Source: Adenophora triphylla var. japonica (Eukaryota; Streptophyta; Magnoliopsida; Asterales; Campanulaceae). Taken from it: DNA of 64,000 bases. Shown here piece by piece: positions 55,191-64,000 of this stretch. The number at the start of each line of letters is the position of its first letter. The stretch's first letter is position 1. The notes beneath the pieces are model-generated. The model saw nothing but the letters and a program-made list of their open reading frames with translations. It made no database searches and was not told where the DNA came from. The translations under genes and the position numbers were made by a program. Location of the stretch: the NCBI GenBank assembly GCA_022495995.1, contig JAFEMH010002592.1, positions 248,001-312,000 on the forward strand, read 5' to 3'.

Positions 55191-55740
55191 TGTAAGATTT
55201 GGAAAAACTTGATTTGTGTATTCACAAGTAACCAATATATAGTACAATAGGAGGAATCCTATTCTAATACAAAGATTTGAAAATCTAATCTATACAATGA
55301 ATATTTGGTTTCCTAAATTTATGAACTACTGAATATACATTGAATCAAAGTAATATAGATACCCAATGTAATTAGGAAATAACCACGGACTGAGGATGAG
55401 GCGGCTGCTTGGTCCAAACTGAAGCCACGCCTGGAGGACAGAAGAATCAGCCATGGCCTTCATCAGTTGAGGCGAGCGCATGGGAGTTGCCGAGGCTGGC
55501 GCCTGGGAGGTAGTAGCTTCAGCTGAGGTATGTGACTGATGAGGCAGGCGCCTGGGAGTTGCCGAGGCTGGCGCCTCACTGCTTGATACTGGACGATCCT
55601 TGTTATCGTTAATAAAAGTCAGGGTTGATCGTATATCAAAATTGTCATCAAAGAAGAATAGCACATACTTTATATTTTGTTTCTTGATAAGAAAAAAAAG
55701 AAGGTAATTTATGTATATAAAAAAGAGAGACACAGGCATG
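55191..55740 (-). repeat. 5' LTR of the copia element (outer edge uncertain)
   Basis: On plus it begins TGTAAGATTTGG right beside the primer-binding site. In minus orientation a palindromic repeat region (55440-55580, GAGGCTGGCGCCT-type, with a 24-bp block repeated at 55481 and 55553) lies about 200-350 bp upstream of a CTATATATTGG TATA-like box (plus 55229-55243). The partner LTR is missing, so the outer end cannot be fixed. Confidence 0.55.
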
Positions 55741-55780
55741 TGTATGACCTTTCTAGATCACCTTTTTATATTACATTAAA

Positions 55781-57256
55781 GGGTTAATGACAATTTAGGG
55801 CCTGTAGTATAGGGGCAGTACCACATTGGGGCCTGAAGTCTGAAAACTATCAATTTGGGGCCCGAATTTACAATTTTGATCAATTTGGGGCTTTTTGACG
55901 GAAAACGTTAAAAAACCCCATTAAGTGACCATGTGCGAGGCATGTGACATTCAGTGTGGGCATTTTGGTCATTTCGCGTTCAGCCCAGACTTCAGGCCCT
56001 AAATTGACATTTTTCCTAGAAAATAATAAATACAAATATTTAGTTTTTTTTTTTACAAATAATAATTAGTAAATTATTCAATTTATAAAATATTTTTTGG
56101 AACATTAATAAATTATTTTAGTAGCATTATTATATTTAAACTAAAGCTAAATATTTTATTTTTTAAGGAATATATATTTATTTCATTGATTATATAATGA
56201 ATAATAAAATTATAAAATAAAAATATTTTTTCACAAAAAAAAAAAAAAAACTCATTAAAGTCACCGGAGTCCATCGAAAACGAGGAAGAAAGTTGTCGGA
56301 ATCCATGAAAATAGTCGCATGAATCTGAATTTGCTTTTCTTCTCTCTATGATTTCTAGGGTTTCAAAAATCAAGCACATAGCTCACATTTTCAATTATAC
56401 CCATCCAACAACACTACTAAATTCAAAAATCAAGATCTGGGTTTCTATTCAAATCAAAATTTCAGGAAATCCAGATCTGGGTCTGATGGGTATGATTAAA
56501 GGAGTGGAAATGTGTATGATTATTCAGTGTATTTCGTTCGATTCTTTCTAGTGTAAACAGTAATTCAATTTCGAAGCAATCAATTTAGGATGTTTCCAGA
56601 TGTGTTCGGGCCTGCTTTTGTCCGGCGAAGAGAGGGTCACCGGAGTTGGGGAGAGGGTGGCGGCCGGAAACTTGTGGCCTTCATATGAATCTGGGTTATC
56701 CTTGAATATGGGTTTCTTCATATTTGAATTAAATCTATGATTTGTTTATTTTCAAGTTTTGATTTTGTTCTTATTTCGGATTTGTGTTTTTCTCCATTCT
56801 TCTCTTATGATTTTGGTTTTGTGGTGGTGACAGGTGTGGGTCTGGTGGTGATGAAATCATGGTAGTCTATCAGTGGAAAATAATGGTTAACTGTGGTGGT
56901 ACAAGGAGGGTTTAGTGTGGTGGTGATAATGTGGTGGCGTGATAACAGGGAAAGAGACGAAATCCTTGGGGTGGATTAGAAAAATGGAGGTTTGCCACCA
57001 TGGGAGGAGGAGAGCAGAAGGTGAAGAATGTCAATTTAGGGCACAAGTCCAGCAGAACGTGAAATGACCAAAATGCCCTCACTGAATGTCACATGCCTCG
57101 CACATGGTCACTTAACGGGGGTTTTTTAACGTTTTCCGTCAAAAAGCCCCAAATTGATCAAAATTGTAAATTCGGGCCCCAAATTGATAGTTTTCAGACT
57201 TCAGGCCCCAATGTGGTACTGCCCCTATACTACAGGCCCTAAATTGTCATTAACCC
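55781..57256. mobile_element. Long-TIR Mutator-like (MULE) non-autonomous element
   Basis: Terminal inverted repeats of some 230 bp (GGGTTAATGACAATTTAGGG at left, its complement ending CATTAACCC at right) with a 9-bp duplication TACATTAAA at 55772-55780 and 57257-57265, the MULE signature. The inverted arms match almost base for base, including GGGGCAGTACCACATTGGGG. The 1-kb interior (about 56020-57030) has no recognised gene or transposase. It contains CACCGGAG..GGCGGCCGG-type sequence near 56640 that might be captured 5'UTR. Confidence 0.92.
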
Positions 57257-57399
57257 TACATTAAAAGTGAACATTTTTTATAATCGATTTAATCTCAGTC
57301 GATCATAACTTAAAAATATGCTTCAATTAACAACTGATTGCTACTGTTGATTTTATATCGATCACAACAACAGTTTCAGGTTCAGGTTCAGGTTCAACA

Positions 57400-57660
57400 T
57401 TAAAATGAAGGATGATCGAGTCGTTGATGCCATAAACTAACGGGAAAAGGATCTCGTGTCTGTTTTGCACGAAGACAAACATCACAAGATTTATTACTAC
57501 CAAAATTCTTAACTAATATGCCAGAAAGATGAGATAGTGGCTGACTTGAAGGATGTCCGAGTCGTTGATGCCATAAACTAGAATTTTCTCCTTTTTTAAC
57601 CATGGAAGCTGCCGTCAATGTCACATGCTTGAAGAAGAAGAGCCCATCAGCTTCTACCAA
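57400..57660 (-). pseudogene. Copia gag-pre-integrase fragment, inverted
   Basis: The minus strand reads VKKGENSSLWHQRLGHPSSQ...SNKSCDVCLRAKQTRDPF, the H-H-C-C zinc-binding segment before copia integrase. It then repeats SLWHQRLDHPSF, so part of the segment is duplicated (two similar blocks near 57410-57440 and 57550-57580 on plus). It is opposite in orientation to the RT that begins 100 bp away. Confidence 0.8.
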
Positions 57661-57754
57661 AAGGTGTCCTCAGGTATGCAGTATCCTATAACACATTTTG
57701 TCACATGTTCTAAATTTTCCAATGCCCATAGAAAATTTGTGGCTTCACTAACGT

Positions 57755-59298
57755 CTCAGGTGGAGCCTCAGTCGTACAGTCAGGCTGTGAAATCTCCAAG
57801 TTGACGATCTGCAATGAAGCTAGAAATTGATGCTTTGGAGCGAAATGGTACTTGGAAAATTACAGACCTTCCGCTAGGCAAGCGAGCAATTAGTAATAAA
57901 TGGGTGTATAAGGTGAATTATAATGCGGATGGTTCTGTGGAGCGCCTAAAGGCTCGCCTTATCGTTTGTGGCAATAATCAGACTGAAGGTGTGGATTATA
58001 ACGAAACGTTTGCGTCAGTGGCCAAACTAGTGAGTGTTCGTACTTTCTTATCTGTTGTTGTTGCCAAAGGTTGGGAGCTTCACCAACTCGATGTCAACAA
58101 CGCTTTTTTATATGGTGATTTGCATGAGGAGGTATACATGCGTCTTCCCCAAGGCTTTTCTATTGCTTCTTCTTCAGGCAAGGTTTATCGTCTCCGTAAA
58201 TCCCTGTACGGTTTACGACAATCTCCAAGAAACTGGTTCGCAAAATTAGCTGCGGCACTTCGGTCTTTTGGGTTCGTACAGTCACATGCCGACCACACTT
58301 TGTTCACTTATCGCAAAGGTGATGTATTTTTGTCTCTATTGGTATATGTCGATGACATTGTACTAGCTGGTAACTCTTCTGAAGTTGTTTTCAAATTAAA
58401 GATCTCGATCCGTTGAAGTATTTCCTTGGAATTGAGTTTGCTTGTTCATCTTCTGGTTTATACATGTGCCAGCGAAAATACGCATTGGACATCCTTGCAG
58501 AAACAGGCATCTTAGGGTGCAAACCTGTGGCTTTTCCTATGGAACAACACCACAGACTTGCACTTGTAGATGGTCCAATTCTTGATGATCCTGCTCGTTA
58601 TCGGAGCATTGTGGGTAGATTAATTTATCTTACTATCACCCGACCTGATATATGTTATTCTGTCCATATTTTGTCTCAATTCTTGCAAGAACCTCGCCAA
58701 GAACACTATGACGCTGCAATTCGTGTTCTACATTATCTCAAGAATTCTCCGGGCCAAGGTATTCTTCTTCGTTCCGACAGTGACTTGCAGTTATATGGAT
58801 TTTGTGATTTCGACTGGGCTAGTTGCCCTGTGACACGTCGGTCTCTCACGGGTTATTTTGTCACCCTTGGTTCTTCCCCTGTCTCTTGGAAAACCAAGAA
58901 ACAACCCACTGTTTCTCGCTCTTCTGCGGAAGCAGAATATCGTGCCATGGATGTCGCCACTTGTGAGCTAACTTGGTTAAAATCATTTCTTGCGTCTTTG
59001 GGTGTCTTCCGTACACAAGCGATGCGGTTGTTCAGTGACAATCAAGCTGCATTATATATTGCTTCTAATCCGGTGTTCCATGAGCGCACTAAGCACATTG
59101 AGATCGATTGTCATTATGTCCGTGAACAACTCATGCATGGCTCGGAATATTAGTCTCAATCATGTTCGCACACAACAACAATTGGCCGACATCTTCACCA
59201 AAGCCCTCGGTCAGCAGCAGTTCGAGTATCTCCTTCGCAAGTTGGGTATTTGTGACCTTCATGCTCCAACTCGAGGGAAAGTATGGGCAATATTTTAG
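57755..59298 (+). pseudogene. Copia reverse transcriptase and RNase H
   Basis: Begins VEPQSYSQAVKSPS then NGTWKITDLPLGKRAI...KWVYKVNYNADGSVERLKAR, LDVNNAFLYGDLHEEVYMRL, YGLRQSPRNWFAKL and catalytic LLVYVDDIVLAGN. A frame change near 58405 leads to LKYFLGIEFA..., YRSIVGRLIYLTITRPDICY, then RNase H GFCDFDWASCPVTRRSLTGY...SRSSAEAEYRAM. A last frame change near 59140 precedes QQLADIFTKALGQQQF. Integrase is missing. Degenerate copia pol, different family from 52143-55740. Confidence 0.92.
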
Positions 59299-59550
59299 GA
59301 AATCATATTAGCAAATATCCCATATTTGCTAAATCTCAGTATATTCTAGACATATTATAATAGGCATGTGTATATATATTTGAATGTAACATTACCATAG
59401 AGCATAGGTCTACTGTTAGCTAGGATCCTAAATCATAGCCTTATACTTTGGTTAGGACCTTGTATATAATTGATCAGTATTGGAATGAAAAGGACACAGC
59501 CATGAATTCAATAATGTTTTTTACAAAAACCGATTACTACAATAAGTAAC
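59299..59550 (+). repeat. Probable 3' LTR remnant of the copia fragment
   Basis: Follows the polypurine-like CTCGAGGGAAAGTATGGG. It contains short inverted pieces (AGCAAATATCCCATATTTGCT) and TATA-like boxes, ending about 59540 near TTTTTTAC. No partner LTR was found, so boundaries are uncertain. It lies just downstream of the stop codon of transporter 2. Confidence 0.45.
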
Positions 59551-59676
59551 AGATCATTCGCGAAATTGCTTTACAAATTGATCAATAAAATTGCTTTACA
59601 AATTGATAGAATGGCATCCATAGGATCTTTTACCACTCGGCTCCGCTGGACTGTACGTTTACATACCATAATTTTC

Positions 59677-62454
59677 TTATCGTGGCTTGAAGAAATTGGC
59701 TTCGATTCCTTGAGTAGCTATAGTCCATATCGCACCAAAAACGAGTAGTACACTTAAGATCATCCCTAAGCAACCTAATAACCAATTGAGGCACCACATT
59801 TTCCCAAATTTCTCGGGTTTCTTGATCACAATCCACATGAAGCAAGGATATGCTAAGGTAATGGGCAATGCAATTCCTCCGATCAATCCTGCCAAGCTTG
59901 GTAAGAATGGGAATGCCACAGATATGAAAAACGCCAAGGCCCCAAAGAAGACACGAAGCATTATTCTTAGCCACCAAGGGCACGGTCCGTTCCTACTACT
60001 TGTGTATCTCATCTCGAGATTATCAAAAACTAGCATTGCGTATATTTGGAAAGATGTTAGGCAGCTTATTACCACGAACAAGCTTGCTAACCCTAGAATT
60101 GATTTTGAGGTGTCTCTTCCATGGTACTTGTATAAGGCACTTAGCATTCCTCCACTTGAAGGTATCTGCAAAATACACCGTTAGCTGAAAATGTGGGCTT
60201 ATTTGTTGTAACCACTACAACCGCAAATTTGCTATTATGCTACTGCAGTGGTCGGGGAGAATTTAGTCACATCCACTTTTTTTGTATCGAGCGGTAGAGT
60301 TTCAATTGACTACTCATGAAGTCAACTTGGTCCCACATATTAACCACTCTGGTCTCAACCGCTCATATAAAAAAATCGTGGGTAAATTCTTTTCAATATG
60401 CTACAGCACAACAACAAATTTGTCGCAACCACAATATTGGGCATGGAAGTATGTATATGATACTTACCAAGTTTCCATAAGTCCAATAACCTGCTATTGC
60501 TAGGGGAAATAAACATAAGGCTATGATCAGATATGAGAATTTCACTCCTCTCCACATAGGCACACTTGATGGATGTTTTAGACTAGAAGGCATTGTTCCC
60601 TGCAGCAGTAAAATAAATTTATGAAATTATATATAGACATTTTTTTTTATAAATACTCGGTAATTTTTTTCCAAAATATCAGCTGCGTCATTTGCACTTC
60701 CTGGTGCCATACTGGATCCGCCCATGCGTACCTGAATTTCGAGCACAAGATTGTGACCTCTAAAAGCAAATGCAATGATCCCAAGGGCATTAAGAACATG
60801 ACAAACCCTAGCCAAATCCGATGACCCCTCATGCAAAGAAGCATACGAGACCTCATCTGGCCGGCCTTTGATAAGAGAAGCCACCCATATAAGAGTACAA
60901 TACGTGACCGCAGTTATTGCACCCATTAAAGAAACTCCGGCAATGGAGTTCAAGTTTGGAAGCTGAGCTAGAAGAATGGCCGAGCAAGTGAACACAAGGT
61001 ACCACTGTACGGATGATAGTGGGGTAGGGTCACCGAAATCATTGCCGGAGACTGTCTGGTAAAAAAGTTTCATTGTTCCTCCTCCGACCATGATTAGGGT
61101 TACGCATGTGCCACCGGAAAGATACATGGTCGGAAGTAGTGCCATCATCTTCCCCAACTTTTCTCCTGCATGCACAAAGAGGAAATGTATTAGTAATTTC
61201 CTTAATACAAAAAAAAAGCTTTTTAATAAAGTTTGATTCCATTTTAGTAGTCAATCGGTCCATGAAGAGTCACATCATCACATGCAACAATTATTTGCAT
61301 ATCTTTTATTCATATACTAAATTAAATCTAAATTAAATGACCATTTTTATTCCAAAATAAATAATAAATATTCCCCCGCTCCACTCGAAATGACACAAAT
61401 TTCGATTTTGGGTGTCCCATTTAAAAAGGCACACTTCCAAAATAAAAACTTTTAAATACTTCTTTATTTGTATGACCCACTTGTTATACTCACAATAACT
61501 ATTTCATATCCTAATTTTTTTTTCCTACATTACTTTTCATACTCACATCATTTACTCCACTATATACTTTCCTTAATTCCCATGCAACACCAAATTTTTG
61601 CCTTTTCGAGCGGGACAAAGTCAGTAATCTTTTGAATTTTACCTTTAAAATTGTCCCTAAATATTTTTTTTTTCATTTTTTATACTTCATTATATTTTTA
61701 CAAAACAAAAACTTTTGAAAGTGAATAGTAACAATATTTATGATTTTTTTTCTATTAAAAATCAACCATTTCAAAATCAAAATGACCCTTAAATTTCAAA
61801 TGATAATTTATTTTGCGACGGAGGAAGTAGTTTTTTGACCAATTGAAGATGAAATTTCATAATAAGAAAGCAAGCATACCAAAGGCAGCCATGGAAAGCC
61901 AAAGATATCGACTGTAGCGCGTCCCGGGGATGGATTCATGGAGTTGAATTAGTAGCCAAAGTGTATATAGTTGCCAAACAAAGGCCAATGACAAACATAT
62001 AATTCCCCAAGCCCTGAAAATAAAATATTCGTAAGCAAATTTGAAATTTTTAGACTCTAATTATAAGACAGAAGTAGTTCATAAGTTTGATAAGGATCAA
62101 AGGTCAAACTTTTTGAGCTATGGAATGGAACATACCAACCAAGAGCAGTGAAAGCAAGAGGAAGGACAAGAGCTTGGAATCCAATTCCGGAGCTGAGCGT
62201 GTGAAATGCAGCGTAAAAAGCATTTCCATGTCGCGACTCCGTGATAGGCAGCCAAGCCTCTTGAGGATTGAGTTTCGTAAATTGACCCATTTCTTCCAAA
62301 TAACCTTGCATGCTAGTAATCACTTTGTTCACCGGGCTAGCCAATGGGGTCATGACACGTGTAATTAACGGGCTTTTAGGTGTTTTAGGAGTCGAAACTA
62401 TAGAAGGTGATTGAAGTTGAAAGGTCGACGGAGTTTCTATATCCACCGCCTCAC

Positions 62455-62458
<4 letters not shown>
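59677..62458 (-). CDS. Lysine/histidine transporter-like 8 (amino-acid permease), copy 2
   Basis: Five exons on minus: 62458-62136, 62013-61880, 61165-60732, 60599-60468 and 60165-59677; 503 residues. Intron positions and phases equal those of copy 1 (38482-40750). Same AAAP transporter fold: N-terminal TPKTPKSP region, EAWLPITESRHGNAFYAAFHTL, NLNSIAGVSLMGA, IAFAFRGHNLVLEIQGTMPSS, MWRGV, AGLIGGIALPITLAYPCFMW and C-terminal EANFFKPR. The N-terminus is shorter than in copy 1 but has an extra VITSMQGYLEEMG segment. Likely a plasma-membrane amino-acid transporter. It faces copy 1 (convergent), so the pair arose by inverted duplication or later inversion. All exons intact. Confidence 0.94.
61369..61628. 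repeat. Possible MITE in transporter 2 intron 2
   Basis: CCCCCGCTCCACTCGAAATG near 61374 is roughly inverted as CCTTTTCGAGCGGGACAAAG near 61600-61620, enclosing AT-rich DNA with CATCATTTACTCC-type Stowaway-like internal sequence. A single Stowaway-like end (GCGACGGAGGAAGTAG) lies further on at about 61816-61831. Boundaries are unsure. Confidence 0.35.
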
Positions 62459-62491
<33 letters not shown>

Positions 62492-62553
62492 ATATGGATG
62501 GTTTGTTATATTGATTTTGTTGTGGAATGAATTAAGGTGAAAGGGTATTTATA
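62459..62553 (-). promoter_or_regulatory. GA microsatellite leader and TATA box of transporter 2
   Basis: A (CT)14-15 run on plus (62459-62487), i.e. (GA)n on the coding strand, ends directly at the ATG (plus CAT 62456-62458). TATAAATA (plus 62546-62553) lies about 90 bp upstream. GA repeats in plant leaders are known binding sites for BPC/GAGA-binding proteins. Copy 1 lacks such a tract. Confidence 0.7.
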
Positions 62554-63404
62554 GAAGGCATATATTGAAGGGGGCGTTTGGGAATTTCATGAATATTCAA
62601 GGGGGTGGAATAAAAGGTAGAAAGTAAAGTTGTATTGAATGGATCTTTGACTATCCACACTTGGCTGCTTCTCTTCAGAAATAAAGTTTTTACGTAAGAG
62701 TAAAAGTGTATTACAAATTGTAAACTCGTTGCTGGCGCATGCAGCTACCTTATAAATTACGTCACCTAACCCCTAATTATTAGCTCCCCGGACCCCGAAT
62801 GTCATACATATAGGGGCCGATCGACCGGCCTCCCCCGAATGTCATGGCAATCTCACCGTCCGTTTGAAATAATTCACTAACTACGAATATTAAAAATATG
62901 GTATATAGTTTTATTTTATTCACTTACTCTCGTCAATAAGGGTAACTAAATTTGAATAGTTGCTGCTGCGATGGGGCAACAAATTTCGACGTTTCTCAAC
63001 AAATAAAGATTATCCTATATCAAATTTACTGCTGCAACGATTTGTGATGTGTTTAAGCCTCGTTCCATTTAAAAAAGAGTCCTAATTCCGTCTAAAAAGA
63101 GGCTAGTGATCATTTTTTATATTTATTTTTATGAAGAAAGACAAGTGATTAATTAATTTAGTTAGCCATCTTTTGTTATTTTTAATTGTTGTTACCCATG
63201 TGACTCTGAATTGACTGTGTTGTGATTATATCCACACGTACGTTGGCCAGATGACCAAATTATGCTCCTCCAATTTGTCCAAATTGGCCACTGCCCTTGC
63301 TCTAAATTTGAACAATTTTAATGACTTCCAAGTCTAATTTTGTTGGTTAAATAAGACAGGTTCTAGCTAGAACCGTTTAGTCGACTCACTTGCAATTGTG
63401 AGAC
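62554..63404. other. Upstream DNA of transporter 2, no gene seen
   Basis: AT-rich 5' flank. Contains GGGGCCGATCGACCGGCC (about 62813-62830), which only partly matches the palindrome of the Tat element. The last five bases, GAGAC (63400-63404), are the predicted left target-site duplication of the LTR element that begins at 63405. Confidence 0.5.
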
Positions 63405-64000
63405 TGATGTAGGAGGGTCCATGAGGAGTACAAATCCAAAACGGGGCGAGAAGGATAAGAGCAAAAGGGGATGGGAGCCAGGCGGACGCCCCACGGACGG
63501 CCAGGCGTGCGCTTCAGAGGGAGGAAAACAAGGCCATCCTCCTGGACGCGAGGCTGGCGCCTCACATCAACCCAGGCGACCGCCTCACTGCGGTTCAACA
63601 CGACGGGAACAAGGCTGGGATCGAGGCTGGCGCCTCGCGAGAACCCAGGCGGGCGACTCACGCTGACGGGAAGTTGCTAATGTTTGTTTGCGTTGTTTTT
63701 ATTGTTGCCGTTTAAAATTAATTAAGAAGGGTATTTTAGTCTTTGTTTTATTATTTCATTTTAGGGTTTTAAGAAAGTATTTAAATACTTTTAGGGCTTG
63801 GTTAAACTTAGTTTTGATATTATTATTTAAAGGGTTTTATCTCTTTTTCTGGTGGATTCCAGTTTATTGTGTTTCTAGGGTTCATCGCTTGTGAACTCTT
63901 GTGTTTAGCGCTTGCTACTCATGAATATTGCTTTCGTGTTGCGTCAGTTGGTATCAGAGCAGGCTTTATCCCGTCTTTCACCGCTGATTCATTATGGGGG
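63405..64000 (+). mobile_element. 5' end of a further LTR retrotransposon (tRNA-Met primed), partial
   Basis: A 542-bp LTR (63405-63946, TGATGTAGGAGG...TTGCGTCA) followed by primer-binding site TGGTATCAGAGCAGG (63949 onward) and leader up to the window end. The LTR end and leader resemble those of the chromovirus element (CTGGTGGATTCCAG, CTTGTGTTTAG, GCGTCAGTTGGTATCAGAGC), so it is a related but distinct family. Coding region lies outside the window. Confidence 0.8.
63485..63788 (+). promoter_or_regulatory. LTR promoter with GAGGCTGGCGCCTC array
   Basis: GAGGCTGGCGCCTC occurs at 63550-63563 and 63623-63636, with related CCAGGCGACCGCCTC (about 63572-63586), CCAGGCGGGCGACTC and AGGCGGACGCCCC nearby. 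TATTTAAATA at 63779-63788 is the TATA-like box, about 150 bp beyond the second perfect copy. Any protein reading through the array is incidental. Confidence 0.6.

Larger units (their letters stand above)
52143..55740 (-). mobile_element. Ty1/copia retrotransposon, truncated in RT
   Basis: In minus order: 5' LTR (inner edge 55191; outer edge uncertain, up to about 55740), tRNA-Met primer-binding site TGGTATCAGAG (plus 55180-55190), gag, gag-pre-integrase, integrase, then RT until 52143. No RNase H, 3' LTR or TSD remain. Integrase before RT identifies Ty1/copia. Several frame breaks make it non-functional. Confidence 0.88.

Noticed and set aside
55386..55739. 137-codon minus frame over the copia LTR
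   Set aside because: Translation of the repeated palindromic LTR region (Pro/Ala/Ser repeats); no conserved domain.
63386..63680. Arg/Gly-rich frames at the window end
   Set aside because: Translations of the GC-rich palindrome array in an LTR, open in several frames on both strands only because of base composition.

Overview
This is a plant nuclear window, very probably from a eudicot. It holds multi-exon GT-AG genes, plant-specific families and a dense load of plant transposons (Ty3/gypsy, Ty1/copia, hAT, CACTA, MULE-type, Stowaway and Tourist MITEs). I cannot name the species. Only three host genes look complete: a peroxisomal 4-coumarate:CoA ligase-like gene (20951-24825, +) and two convergent lysine/histidine-transporter-like 8 paralogues (38482-40750, + and 59677-62458, -). 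Nearly everything else is nested transposable elements.

Layout. (1) 1-701: host intergenic DNA with a hairpin minisatellite. (2) 702-20555: a small non-autonomous hAT element (8-bp TSD GGTATAGT at both ends) swollen to 19.9 kb by nested insertions: a TIR element carrying CBS-domain gene exons (982-2964), a Tourist MITE (3105-3293), a 16.3-kb Tat-lineage Ty3/gypsy retrotransposon (3426-19707, minus strand, TSD ATAGG) and a hAT MITE (19821-20200). (3) 20556-25628: the CoA-ligase gene, with Stowaway MITEs in intron 1 and a hAT MITE whose target-site duplication contains the gene's stop codon. (4) 25629-38132: an Athila-lineage gag-pro-only retrotransposon (minus strand, TSD GAATC). A 4.0-kb hAT element sits in its left LTR, and the right LTR preserves the empty site. 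(5) 38482-40750: transporter 1. (6) 41009-51461: a chromovirus-type gypsy element (plus strand, TSD AAATA) split by a 5.1-kb CACTA element (43054-48129, TSD TGT) carrying exons of two unrelated host genes. (7) 51462-59676: tandem repeats, a 3'-truncated copia element (minus), a 1.5-kb long-TIR MULE-like element (TSD TACATTAAA) and a rearranged copia fragment (plus). (8) 59677-62458: transporter 2 (minus). (9) 63405-64000: the 5' LTR and primer-binding site of another tRNA-Met-primed LTR element running off the window.

Most interesting signal. At least six promoters from five different LTR elements share one architecture: a cluster of short GC-rich palindromes, different in sequence for most families, placed some 30-350 bp upstream of a TATA box. 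In the Tat element the same palindrome (core GCCGATCGGC) occurs in the LTR promoter and before both internal antisense genes. In the Athila element a different palindrome (GGGAGCGGACGCTCCC) precedes the promoter of its accessory ORF. A 14-bp palindromic motif is shared by a copia LTR and an unrelated gypsy-like LTR. The Tat antisense genes also keep GT-AG introns, which is possible because the element's genomic RNA carries them in the unspliceable orientation. I suggest a cis-regulatory or anti-silencing module; this is inference. All coordinates and differences were read by eye, without alignment software.
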